The position numbers and the translations under genes are program-made. The notes under the pieces are model-generated. The model saw nothing but the letters and a program-made list of their open reading frames with translations, ran no database searches and had not been told where the DNA came from. DNA of 64,000 nt from JAAURB01 sp049647265 (GTDB lineage Bacteria > Cyanobacteriota > Cyanobacteriia > Cyanobacteriales > Microcoleaceae): the NCBI GenBank assembly GCA_049647265.1, contig JBARXJ010000053.1, forward strand, positions 62,001 through 126,000, written 5' to 3'. This document shows, piece after piece, positions 8,264 to 16,356 of the stretch. Position 1 is the stretch's first letter. Each line of letters starts with the position of its first letter.

Positions 8264-9730
8264 ATGACTTGGATCAATCTCGATGATGAACTGAATAATA
8301 CCTTATTGAGCTTTTCTGATATTCAGGCAGAATTGAACCTTCGTCATGCTCGAGATGCCATGCATGAGGTGGTTGAACATCTGGATTTAACCCCCGAGGA
8401 ACGCAGCGGACTCGAAGCCGACTTAGGGGGCTTAGATCAGATGCTGGATAAATTAGAGCAAACTCGCGTTCAGATTGCTGTGTTTGGCATGGTTGGGCGT
8501 GGGAAATCTTCTATTTTGAATGCCCTACTCGGGCAAACCATTTTTGAAACGGGCCCCATTCACGGTGTAACTCGCTCCACTCAAGCCCAGCCTTGGCAGA
8601 TGAGCCCAACTCCTGTGCAAGACAAACGGGTTGACACGGCTAAAATCCCTGTATCCTATCGGATTTCACAAGTTGAACTGATCGATACACCCGGTATCGA
8701 TGAAGTCGATGGTCAGACGCGAGAACAACTGGCGCTGCAAGTGGCGACTCAAGCTGACTTACTACTGTTTGTAATTGCTGGAGATATTACCCAGGTTGAA
8801 TACGAAGCCTTATCTAATCTGCGAGAGGCTGGAAAACCAATTATTTTAGTTTTTAATAAAACCGATCAGTATCCCGAAGCAGATCGAAATGCGATTTATC
8901 AGACCATCCGCGACCAACGAGTCAAAGAATTGGTTTCCCCTAATGAAATTGTGATGGCGGCAGCAAGTCCTTTAATTGCTACAGCCGTTCGTCGAGCCGA
9001 TGGTAGCCTCAAAGCCGAACTAACTCGAGGAGCCCCCCAAGTCGAAGATTTAAAGCTGAAAATTCTTGAAATTTTAGATCGCGAAGGCAAGTCATTAGTG
9101 GCGCTCAACACGATGTTATACGCTGGGAACGTCAATGAACGGGTGGTACAGCGAAAAATGGAAATTAGAGAAGCCAGCGCTAATAAAGTCATTTGGAATG
9201 GGGTCATGACGAAGGCGGTGGCAATCGCACTCAATCCTTTAACTGTAGTTGATTTACTCAGTGGAGCGATGATTGATGTGACCCTAATCCTGACTTTATC
9301 TAAACTCTATGGTATTTCGATGACCCAACAAGGGGCGTTAGATTTGCTGCAAAAAATTGCACTGGGAATGGGGGGAATTGGTGCAAGTGAGTTAGTGGCA
9401 AATTTAGGCTTAAGCTCATTGAAGGGATTGTTAGGGGCGAGTGCACCCTTAACGGGTGGTGCAAGTTTAATTCCGTATTTGTCTGTCGCGATCGCGCAAG
9501 CAGGCGTTGCTGGGGTCTCATCCTACGGCATTGGGCAAGTCACAAAAGCCTACTTAGCAAATGGCGCTTCTTGGGGCAGTGAGGGGCCAAAGGCAGTAGT
9601 ACAGCGGATTTTAGCCTCTTTAGATGAAACTTCTATTTTAAACCGAATTAAAGCCGAATTACAAGCCAAATTAGAATTAAAGTCTACCGCTGATTCTCCT
9701 TCTTCCTCTGAAGACTCAACAAAGTCATAA
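8264..9730 (+). CDS. Dynamin/Era-like GTPase with C-terminal DUF697-type domain
   Basis: 488 residues from the ATG at 8264; an upstream in-frame TTG at 8216 adds 16 poorly convincing residues. The GTPase domain shows G1 GMVGRGKSS (75-83), the G3 motif DTPG in ELIDTPGIDEVDG and G4 NKTD. The C-terminal half has long hydrophobic, glycine-rich helices (VAIALNPLTVVDLLSGAMID, LGMGGIGASELVANL, LIPYLSVAIAQAGVAG) typical of the DUF697 membrane-associated domain. Cyanobacteria carry several such proteins of unclear role, suspected to act at membranes. It ends with a Ser/Glu-rich tail and appears monocistronic. Confidence 0.85.
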   Translation: MTWINLDDELNNTLLSFSDIQAELNLRHARDAMHEVVEHLDLTPEERSGLEADLGGLDQMLDKLEQTRVQIAVFGMVGRGKSSILNALLGQTIFETGPIHGVTRSTQAQPWQMSPTPVQDKRVDTAKIPVSYRISQVELIDTPGIDEVDGQTREQLALQVATQADLLLFVIAGDITQVEYEALSNLREAGKPIILVFNKTDQYPEADRNAIYQTIRDQRVKELVSPNEIVMAAASPLIATAVRRADGSLKAELTRGAPQVEDLKLKILEILDREGKSLVALNTMLYAGNVNERVVQRKMEIREASANKVIWNGVMTKAVAIALNPLTVVDLLSGAMIDVTLILTLSKLYGISMTQQGALDLLQKIALGMGGIGASELVANLGLSSLKGLLGASAPLTGGASLIPYLSVAIAQAGVAGVSSYGIGQVTKAYLANGASWGSEGPKAVVQRILASLDETSILNRIKAELQAKLELKSTADSPSSSEDSTKS

Positions 9731-9936
9731 AAGCTTGACCTTCTCTGTGGGATTGCCTCTAGGTTTTAAGGGGTTATTGGAGTCACAGAATATTATTATA
9801 TCTTTCTTGTAAAAAAGCACCATTTATGCTGTTTCTCTAGAATAGCAGAATCGTACACTGTGATTTAATCCTCAGAGGGAATTGAGGCACTTCTCAGGGA
9901 AAATTAAGCTTGCAACGTTTTAATAAAATCCACAAT

Positions 9937-9957
9937 ATCTTAGTAAGATATTACTAA
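9937..9957. promoter_or_regulatory. Palindromic operator candidate upstream of the ArsM-like gene
   Basis: Two overlapping perfect palindromes occur: ATCTTA-G-TAAGAT (9937-9949) and TTAGTAA-GATA-TTACTAA (9940-9957). They lie about 93 nt before the chosen start of the methyltransferase, where a promoter is expected. The symmetry suits a dimeric repressor. No regulator gene is adjacent, so the cognate protein is unknown. Confidence 0.45.
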
Positions 9958-10049
9958 ATTTCACAACTTCTATTTTAGAGTGAGTCGAATTGTGTTATAC
10001 AGAAAAATACATTCGTCACCGTCACTCAGACTCATTCAGGAAAACTCAT

Positions 10050-11231
10050 ATGACACCCGAGACAAAAATGACTCAATACAATATTGAAACAGAAGTTTTA
10101 GATCGATATAAAGCAGGTGCTAAAGCCGTGCAACCGACTTTGTGTTGTCCGACTGAATACGATACAAATTACTTAAAAATTATTCCTCAAGAGATTATTG
10201 ATAAAGACTATGGCTGTGGCGATCCGACACAGTATATTAATCCTGGAGAAACGGTCATTGATCTAGGGTCTGGAGGGGGAAAGAATTGTTATATTTTAGC
10301 TCAAAAATTAGGGGCAGAAGGTCAAGTCATAGGGGTAGATTTTAATGATGAAATGCTCAATCTTGCCCGGAAATATCAAAATGAAATAGCGCAAAAGCTA
10401 GGTCATCAGAATACTCAGTTTGTTAAAGGAAAAATTCAAGATCTCGCATTGAATTTAGACTTAGCACAGCAATGGTTAAATCAGCATCCAATCTCTTCTG
10501 TTGAAGAAATGGCAGCGTTTGAAAGAGAATGCGATCGCCTACGTCAGGAGCAGCCATTAATTGCAGATAATAGCATTGATGTAGTCATTTCAAATTGTGT
10601 GTTAAATTTAGTTCGTCCAGAAGATAAAAAACAACTCTTTGAAGAAATTTATCGAGTTTTGAATAAAGGAGGACGAGCGGTTATTTCAGATATTGTTTGC
10701 GACGAATATCCAACCGAAAATATTCTGAATGATCCCGAATTATGGAGTGGGTGTATTTCGGGTGCATTTCGAGAAGATGAGTTTCTTCAAATGTTTGAAA
10801 AAGCTGGATTTTATGGCGTTGAAATCTTAGTTCGTCAATCAGAACCTTGGCAGGTTGTTGATGGAATTGAATTTCGTTCTGTTACTGTTCAAGCATTTAA
10901 AGGAAAAGAAGGAGACTGTTTAGATCGCAATCAAGCCGTAATTTATAAAGGTCCTTGGAAACAGGTTTTAGATGATGATGGTCATACTCTTTATCGCGGT
11001 CAACGGATGGCAGTTTGTGATAAAACCTTTAAGCTCTATACTGATATAAATGGTCCCTATCATCAAGACTTTATTCCACTTCCACCTCACCAAGAAATCC
11101 CAATTGAAGAAGCCGCAGAATTTGATTGTCGGCGAAATGTAGTTCGCGATCCCAAAGAAACAAAAGGAACAGATTATCGTTTAACTTTTACGAGCGATGA
11201 TTCCTGCTGTGCGCCCTCAGATTGTTGCTAA
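10050..11231 (+). CDS. ArsM-like arsenite S-adenosylmethyltransferase
   Basis: 393 residues from the ATG at 10050, chosen because AGGA lies 8 nt upstream; an in-frame TTG at 9990 is weaker. The SAM-binding motif I is VIDLGSGGGKNCY, with VIGVDFNDEML following. Cysteines match those conserved in ArsM: C56 in YGCGDP, the Cys in VVISNCVLNL and the Cys in LWSGCISGAF. ArsM methylates trivalent arsenic in the cytoplasm. Extra Cys pairs occur at residues 32-33 (LCC) and at the C-terminus (SCCAPSDCC). The ~120-residue C-terminal extension (YRGQRMAVCDKTFKLY) is longer than in short ArsM enzymes, so substrate identity is inference. A palindromic site lies upstream. Confidence 0.8.
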   Translation: MTPETKMTQYNIETEVLDRYKAGAKAVQPTLCCPTEYDTNYLKIIPQEIIDKDYGCGDPTQYINPGETVIDLGSGGGKNCYILAQKLGAEGQVIGVDFNDEMLNLARKYQNEIAQKLGHQNTQFVKGKIQDLALNLDLAQQWLNQHPISSVEEMAAFERECDRLRQEQPLIADNSIDVVISNCVLNLVRPEDKKQLFEEIYRVLNKGGRAVISDIVCDEYPTENILNDPELWSGCISGAFREDEFLQMFEKAGFYGVEILVRQSEPWQVVDGIEFRSVTVQAFKGKEGDCLDRNQAVIYKGPWKQVLDDDGHTLYRGQRMAVCDKTFKLYTDINGPYHQDFIPLPPHQEIPIEEAAEFDCRRNVVRDPKETKGTDYRLTFTSDDSCCAPSDCC

Positions 11232-11263
11232 ATCAACTATTGGATTAGCAGCGAAAATGATAG

Positions 11264-11322
11264 AATCAGGAGTTAGAATAAAAAACAAAGACTGATCACT
11301 ACAGCTATTCTGACTCCTGGTT
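11264..11322 (+). terminator. Stem-loop terminator candidate after the ArsM-like gene
   Basis: 17-nt arms 11264-11280 and 11306-11322 pair with two mismatches (both compatible with G-U). They lie 33 nt after the methyltransferase stop and are followed by a T-rich stretch. The rest of 11232-11588 is AT-rich and shows no gene. Confidence 0.55.
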
Positions 11323-11588
11323 TATTATCTATTTTTACAGAAAAATCAACTTATTTTCTAATAATAAAATCAATGATATAAAAAATAAATCAGCAGAATA
11401 CAGCAATACTTTTTCGTTATCAGAAAATCTTTTTAAAGAAGGGAACGGGGAATAAGCATAAAAACGCTGTTCTGACTGGGTGACTCCTTATCAATCAGTA
11501 ATTCTGTAAAATTAATGACATCAAGTGGCAAAAATCTCTGAATCGGCTATAGTCATTTAAGAATGTTGACATAGTTTCAGAAGCAGCC

Positions 11589-12422
11589 TTGACTAATATT
11601 AGAATTATCCTGGTTGAACCCGCCGGGGCGCTGAATGTCGGTTCAGTCGCGCGAGTGATGAAAAATATGGGCTTGCAACAGTTAGTTCTTGTTAATCCCC
11701 ACTGCCACCCGATGGCTGATGAGGCTCAGAGAATGGCGGTTCATGCTGTCGATCTGCTCTTAAATGCCCGGATTGTCTCCACCATGCCAGAGGCGCTAGA
11801 AGGCTGTCAGAGGGCGATCGCCACAACGGCTCGTTCTCGTAGTTTAGAAACCGTTCTAGAAACCCCAAAACAAGGCTTACCCTGGTTGATCGATCAACCG
11901 TCAGCACTCATTTTTGGGCCAGAAAATCGGGGCCTGAGTAACGAGGAATTGAACTTTGCTCAGCGATTTATCCGAATTCCTTCTAGTCCAGCTTATCCTG
12001 TCTTAAATTTAGCCCAAGCTGTAACCATTTGCTGTTATGAACTGTTTCAGCTTGTTACCTTCAAAAATGAATCAAAAACTGTCAGGGATCAACCCCAATT
12101 GATAACAGAAGTTGACCCGACAATCAATGTCACCCCATCCCCACAATCATTGGCAACAATCGAAATATTAGAAGGATATTATCAGCAGTTAGAAGCGCTA
12201 TTATTAGACATTGGTTATCTTTATCCCCATACAGCCAGCCGTCGTATGGAAAAATTTCGTCGATTATTCAATCGTGCCCATTTATCGAAAACTGAAGTTG
12301 CCATGTTACGGGGGATTCTGTCCCAGGTGGAATGGGCGCTGACTGTTCAACAACAATCATCAGTTCATGATACTCTGGGAGCGTCGTCTAAAAATTCGGA
12401 AAATAACCTGGATGATTTGTAA
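11589..12422 (+). CDS. TrmH-family (SpoU) RNA 2'-O-methyltransferase, TrmJ-like
   Basis: 277 residues. SpoU-class SAM-dependent enzymes methylate ribose 2'-O in tRNA or rRNA through a trefoil-knot fold. Motif 1 is VEPAGALNVGSVARVMKNMGL (about residues 9-29), motif 2 is LIFGPENRGLSNEE and motif 3 is RIPSSPAYPVLNLAQAV. The arrangement best fits TrmJ (position 32 of tRNA), including the helical C-terminal extension (YLYPHTASRRMEKFRRLFNRA). It starts with TTG at 11589; no better start precedes the conserved RIILVEP strand. Confidence 0.88.
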   Translation: MTNIRIILVEPAGALNVGSVARVMKNMGLQQLVLVNPHCHPMADEAQRMAVHAVDLLLNARIVSTMPEALEGCQRAIATTARSRSLETVLETPKQGLPWLIDQPSALIFGPENRGLSNEELNFAQRFIRIPSSPAYPVLNLAQAVTICCYELFQLVTFKNESKTVRDQPQLITEVDPTINVTPSPQSLATIEILEGYYQQLEALLLDIGYLYPHTASRRMEKFRRLFNRAHLSKTEVAMLRGILSQVEWALTVQQQSSVHDTLGASSKNSENNLDDL

Positions 12423-12547
12423 CTGATTTCAATCATTGAAAATCTCGATTAAACTTTGAGATTCAACTGACAGTCGTTAGGATAATCTAACCTCGTTGAT
12501 TGATTGTTTCTTCATCTATAGTTGTCATTTATTCGTAGGTATTTGGT

Positions 12548-14185
12548 GTGGCTCAGCGGTCTTCCCGGTCGTCGTTTTTATCTCTGATTTCCACTAATCG
12601 TTCTGGGGCAGTTCGTCAAGAGCGATCGTCTCGAGGTGGCAATTCAACCCAACCCAAATCAAATCGTCCTCGTCGTCGCCGCCGCTCTGCGACAGCATCC
12701 CCTAAACCCGCTTCTAGCAGTCCAACCCTACCGATCCCTTCTAACGCGGTTCGACAAACACCAACCTCAACTCAGCCCCCCTCTCCTCCTCAAGCTCAAC
12801 CCCTTCAACCTCAACCCCCTCAATCTCAAACTCCTCAACCTCAACCCCGAGCAAAAACGAAGCCGACTCCTGTTACTCCCCCTCGAAAAAAAAGACAGAA
12901 AACTCAGCCGACTCGAAAGCTTCGCCGTCGCTCATCCTCTCGTCCTGGCCCTTCAACCCAGAAAGTCAAGCGGTCTCAACAACCCCCTCAAACCCCAGCC
13001 TCTCCAGTTGTTGCGTCCTCTCAAGCGGTTTTTCAGCGCAAACGTCGGCGGACTTCCCCAATGGTTTATGGGGCGCGTTTACTGATTCTGGGGATTGGCA
13101 TTGGGGTCATATCCGGAACCGTTTTATCAGTATTAAGTTCTCTAGGACGTTTAGGTGCGCCGACTCAAGTCACTGAATCTAGCATGGCTTCTGGGGATAA
13201 CTTAGCCTCTCAATCCCGCGACCCAGTGGGAATGCGAACGATTCCTTTAGAGTTACAACTTCACCAAGAAGATAAAATCCTTAAAAATGAAATTACAAAC
13301 TTAGCGGCTGGACTGTCTCAGCTTAACCTGGGTTTGATGTTTGTCGATCTCAACACAGGCAGCTATGTCGATATTGAGGGTGAATCTTCTTTTCCATCAG
13401 CAAGTACGATTAAAATTCCGATTTTGGTGGCATTTTTCCAGGCGGTTGATGCGGGGAAAATTCGTTTAGATGAGATGTTGACAATGGAAGATCAACATAT
13501 TGCGGGAGGGTCTGGGGATATGCAATATCAACCCAGTGGCTCTCAGTATACAGCCCTAGAAACCGCAGCAAAAATGATTGTGATTAGCGACAATACCGCC
13601 ACGAATATGTTGATTGATCGCTTAGGAGGGCCGGAGGCTTTAAATAAAAAGTTTATGGACTGGGGTTTAAAAGATACTGTGTTACGAAACCTGCTGCCGG
13701 ACTTACCAGGAGCGAATAAAACCAGTCCGAAAGATTTGTTGAGTATTTTGAGTCAGGTCAATCAAGGGGGTTTGATTTCGATGCGATCGCGCGATCGGAT
13801 GTTTCACATTATGGAACAAACTGAAAATAATGCCCTGCTGCCCAGTGGTATCGGTGCTGAGGCGATTATTGCCCATAAAACAGGCACACTGAATTCGGTA
13901 TTAGGGGATGTTGGATTAATTGATATGACCAATGGTAAGCGATATTTACTGGCTGTTTTGGTGGGTCGCCGGGATGGTAATCCGGATGCTGAATATCTGA
14001 TTCAGAATATATCGCAGTTAGTTTATCAGACTATGCGAACCATTGAGCCGATAGAGGAAGACATTGAAAGTCAGGAAGATTCAGAAACTGAAGAAAATAA
14101 TGATTTAGAGTCTGATTCGGAATTAGAAGACGAAAACTGGGAAGATGAAAACTGGGAAGACGAAAACTGGGAAGATGATGTATAA
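12548..14185 (+). CDS. Membrane-anchored serine hydrolase of the class A beta-lactamase fold
   Basis: 545 residues from a GTG start with AGGT upstream. Residues 1-170 are low-complexity, basic and rich in Pro, Gln and Ser, and probably cytoplasmic. One membrane segment (about 172-198) precedes an exported domain. Catalytic motifs are S286-T-I-K289, SDN 347-349 and KTG 444-446. The segment aligned with the class A omega loop (RNLLPDLPGANKTSPKDLL) shows no deacylating glutamate, so antibiotic hydrolysis is doubtful and a penicillin-binding or peptidoglycan role is more likely (inference). The tail is acidic with three EDENWED repeats. A perfect 9-bp stem terminator follows the stop. Confidence 0.85.
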   Translation: MAQRSSRSSFLSLISTNRSGAVRQERSSRGGNSTQPKSNRPRRRRRSATASPKPASSSPTLPIPSNAVRQTPTSTQPPSPPQAQPLQPQPPQSQTPQPQPRAKTKPTPVTPPRKKRQKTQPTRKLRRRSSSRPGPSTQKVKRSQQPPQTPASPVVASSQAVFQRKRRRTSPMVYGARLLILGIGIGVISGTVLSVLSSLGRLGAPTQVTESSMASGDNLASQSRDPVGMRTIPLELQLHQEDKILKNEITNLAAGLSQLNLGLMFVDLNTGSYVDIEGESSFPSASTIKIPILVAFFQAVDAGKIRLDEMLTMEDQHIAGGSGDMQYQPSGSQYTALETAAKMIVISDNTATNMLIDRLGGPEALNKKFMDWGLKDTVLRNLLPDLPGANKTSPKDLLSILSQVNQGGLISMRSRDRMFHIMEQTENNALLPSGIGAEAIIAHKTGTLNSVLGDVGLIDMTNGKRYLLAVLVGRRDGNPDAEYLIQNISQLVYQTMRTIEPIEEDIESQEDSETEENNDLESDSELEDENWEDENWEDENWEDDV

Positions 14186-14186
14186 A

Positions 14187-14219
14187 AATATAGAGTCTTG
14201 CTTTTTAATGCTCTATATT
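14187..14219 (+). terminator. Terminator of the serine hydrolase gene
   Basis: Perfect 9-bp arms AATATAGAG (14187-14195) and CTCTATATT (14211-14219) enclose a 15-nt loop directly after the stop codon. The T run afterwards is short. Confidence 0.6.
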
Positions 14220-14337
14220 ATTTAAATCGATAGTATTTTGTACTGCTGATGCTGAATCTTTCTGGGGGGTGGGGAATAGGGAACAGAGAAGCCATCCGTT
14301 ATCCGATCCCTATTCCTGATTCCCTTAAACAACAGTC

Positions 14338-14427
14338 TTAGAATCCGTTACGTCCCCAAACTACCATCGAGATAGAGAAGGTAAACAGAACCAGTTCAGC
14401 AACCCAACCGAGTGAGAGAATATCCAT
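14338..14427 (-). CDS. petN: Cytochrome b6f complex subunit VIII (PetN)
   Basis: A 29-residue protein reading MDILSLGWVAEL, then LVLFTFSISMVV, then WGRNGF. It matches the near-invariant PetN pattern: an N-terminal MDIL, a single membrane helix and the terminal WGRNG. PetN is a small structural subunit of the thylakoid cytochrome b6f complex, which links the photosystems and serves respiration in cyanobacteria. It is below the usual length cut-off and easily missed. It is divergent from the broken membrane-protein gene that follows. Confidence 0.96.
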   Translation of the reverse strand: MDILSLGWVAELVLFTFSISMVVWGRNGF

Positions 14428-14485
14428 AGTTTTGTAATCAAATAGCGTATTGCAAAATTGTTTCATCTCTTATCATATCTTCAAA

Positions 14486-14960
14486 GTGAACCGAAACTCT
14501 AGCCTTAGCGCAACAGAACGTTTAGAATCTCTCAAAGCCGCACTAACCGCCGCAATGGCAACAGGCTTAACTTTTGCAATTCTCAAGTGCGTTGATCTGT
14601 TATGGTCTGCACCCCTTCCCATCCCTTTGCTGGCTATCCAAGGCATAATCGCCTGTTTCAGTGGCTTTCTATTTGGGGTCACCTACCGTTATATTATCCG
14701 TAGCGATACGCAGGTGCGGCACGCTGCGCGATCGCAATCTGCAACTCAGCACCGGGGCGGTATTTGCCTTTGGACTGATTCGAGGATTAGCAATTGTAGA
14801 ATATATTACAGTAGATGGGCAGCAATGGGTTGATATGATGATCGCGATCGCGCCCGTTGCGCTACTCAGTATCGCAGAAAGTATTATCCTATTCGCCCCT
14901 CCAGCTATTTTACTCAATATTGCCTTCCAGCAAGGTTGGATTAAACGATTTAGTTCATAG
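14486..14960 (+). pseudogene. Conserved membrane protein gene, frameshifted by a 25-nt insertion
   Basis: Frame one gives SLSATERLESLKAALTAAMA... up to TYRYIIRSD. A second frame then gives NLQLSTGAVFAFGLIRGLAI... to the end at 14960, with four or five hydrophobic helices in total. Removing the 25 nt at 14708-14732 rejoins the two frames as IIRSD-RNLQL and leaves exactly 150 codons from the GTG at 14486, including the stop. The product would be a small cyanobacterial inner-membrane protein of unknown function. An assembly error is possible, but the inserted DNA resembles the element at 58133, which favours a real insertion. Confidence 0.75.
14703..14735 (-). mobile_element. HIP1-linked short palindromic insertion, copy 1
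   Basis: On the minus strand this is GCGATCGC, then GCAGCGT, a 13-nt variable GC-rich core, then ATCGC. The inserted part is 25 nt (14708-14732) and splits what would have been one HIP1 octamer, so GCGAT occurs on both sides. The core can fold: GCAG GTGC-G-GCAC CTGC with one bulged G. It interrupts the gene at 14486-14960. Confidence 0.6.
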
Positions 14961-14965
14961 ATATC

Positions 14966-16159
14966 TTACTTCATTTTTTTAACAGCTTGTAGGGTTCGAT
15001 GAGCGGGAGTAGAAAACAAATATTGAAAGCCTAACTGTCTCTCCTGCGGTGTTTCAGGTGCTTCTTCCCAAAGACTACTATAAAAGAAGAAAGAAACCCC
15101 TAAACCCCGTTGTCGAGAGGCTAAGACTTTTTCCTGAAGAAATCGCATGGCAACGGGTCGATGTCTAACCCCTGATAAAACACCAATACCAGTGGGAATT
15201 TTTTTCTGAGTTTCCCGTATTTCTGGGCGGACAATTTGCTCAACAAATGTAGATAAACGAGGGCGATAAACCTGTACAATAATTTCATCAACTAAATCTT
15301 GGCGCACCCAACCTAACCAATCTTGTAAATGAGATTTATAAGCGGTTTCATAGGGATTCGGAGATACTGAAAAAATAGCATTTGATTTTTGAGTTTTAAT
15401 CGCTTTGCGTAGTTTTTTCACAAATTCAGTAATTTTATTGGCACGCCACCGTCGCCATGATTCGTTATTCGGGTTACTGGGGGGTGCTTTTCCTGTTTCT
15501 TTTCGATAGAGATTTTTAGTATAATTATCGTAGCCAAATTCAACAGGCAAACTCAAATGATCGTCAAATTGAATCCCGTCTACATTATATTGTTGCATCA
15601 CTTCTGTGACTAAAGAAATGATAAACTTTTGGACTTCGGGAAGAAAGGGATTTAACCATACTACCTCACCCGCAGCGCTCGTACTGGTTAAGCTACCATT
15701 TGCCTTTTTAGTGAGCCAATTCGGGTGTTTTAAAGCCAGTTCAGAAGTGGGGGGTGTCATGAAGCCAAATTCAAACCAAGGTAAGACTAATAGCTCATGA
15801 TTGTGTGCTTGGGTAATCATATCGGCTAGGGGATCTTGACCTTGTAAGCCTCTACGAATAAAGGGTTGAATCCCGGCTTGTTGTGCCACTGGACTCGGAT
15901 ATAGGGCGTAACCAGAATTCCAAACCACGGGATATATGGTATTAAAATTGAGGGTAGCCAGTTGAGAGATTGCTGCTTGTAATTTCTCGTGATTAATCAC
16001 TGTTTGGGTGTCATGAGTCGTTAACCAAACCCCTCGGATTTCCGGTTGTTTTTGAGCCGAAATTGCGATTAAAGAATCATTGAAAATAAGAACACAAAAT
16101 AAGGCAGCAAAGAATAAAGACAGTAACCTTGTTCTGAAGGAAAATAGCCAATTAGACAT
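14966..16159 (-). CDS. GHL10-family glycoside hydrolase-like protein (copy 1)
   Basis: 397 residues from the ATG at 16159; an in-frame GTG at 16180 would add seven residues. A signal peptide (WLFSFRTRLLSLFFAALFCVLIF) predicts export. The body matches the GHL10/DUF187 (beta/alpha)8 fold: EIRGVWLTTHD, FNTIYPVVWNSGYALYPS, LLVLPWFEFGFM, EVVWLNPF, VDGIQFDDHLSLP. The Asp pair in QFDDH and the Glu in WFEFGF are probable catalytic or sugar-binding residues. Substrate is unknown; an envelope polysaccharide is plausible. Its nearest relative is the next gene, so the two look like a tandem duplication. Confidence 0.85.
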   Translation of the reverse strand: MSNWLFSFRTRLLSLFFAALFCVLIFNDSLIAISAQKQPEIRGVWLTTHDTQTVINHEKLQAAISQLATLNFNTIYPVVWNSGYALYPSPVAQQAGIQPFIRRGLQGQDPLADMITQAHNHELLVLPWFEFGFMTPPTSELALKHPNWLTKKANGSLTSTSAAGEVVWLNPFLPEVQKFIISLVTEVMQQYNVDGIQFDDHLSLPVEFGYDNYTKNLYRKETGKAPPSNPNNESWRRWRANKITEFVKKLRKAIKTQKSNAIFSVSPNPYETAYKSHLQDWLGWVRQDLVDEIIVQVYRPRLSTFVEQIVRPEIRETQKKIPTGIGVLSGVRHRPVAMRFLQEKVLASRQRGLGVSFFFYSSLWEEAPETPQERQLGFQYLFSTPAHRTLQAVKKMK

Positions 16160-16356
16160 AAGAAAAAACCGTAGTAACACGGTGTTTAGTTGATCGATTT
16201 TAATACGGTAGATATCACATCTCGCTCAGTTGAATATCCTGTAAAGATTAATCGACTGATCTCTACAAGTCGATAGACAATCATCTATCTATTACAATAA
16301 TCTATAGTGATTTTAACATGAATTTATCCTATAATTTTCATCTCTAATTCCTCCCG

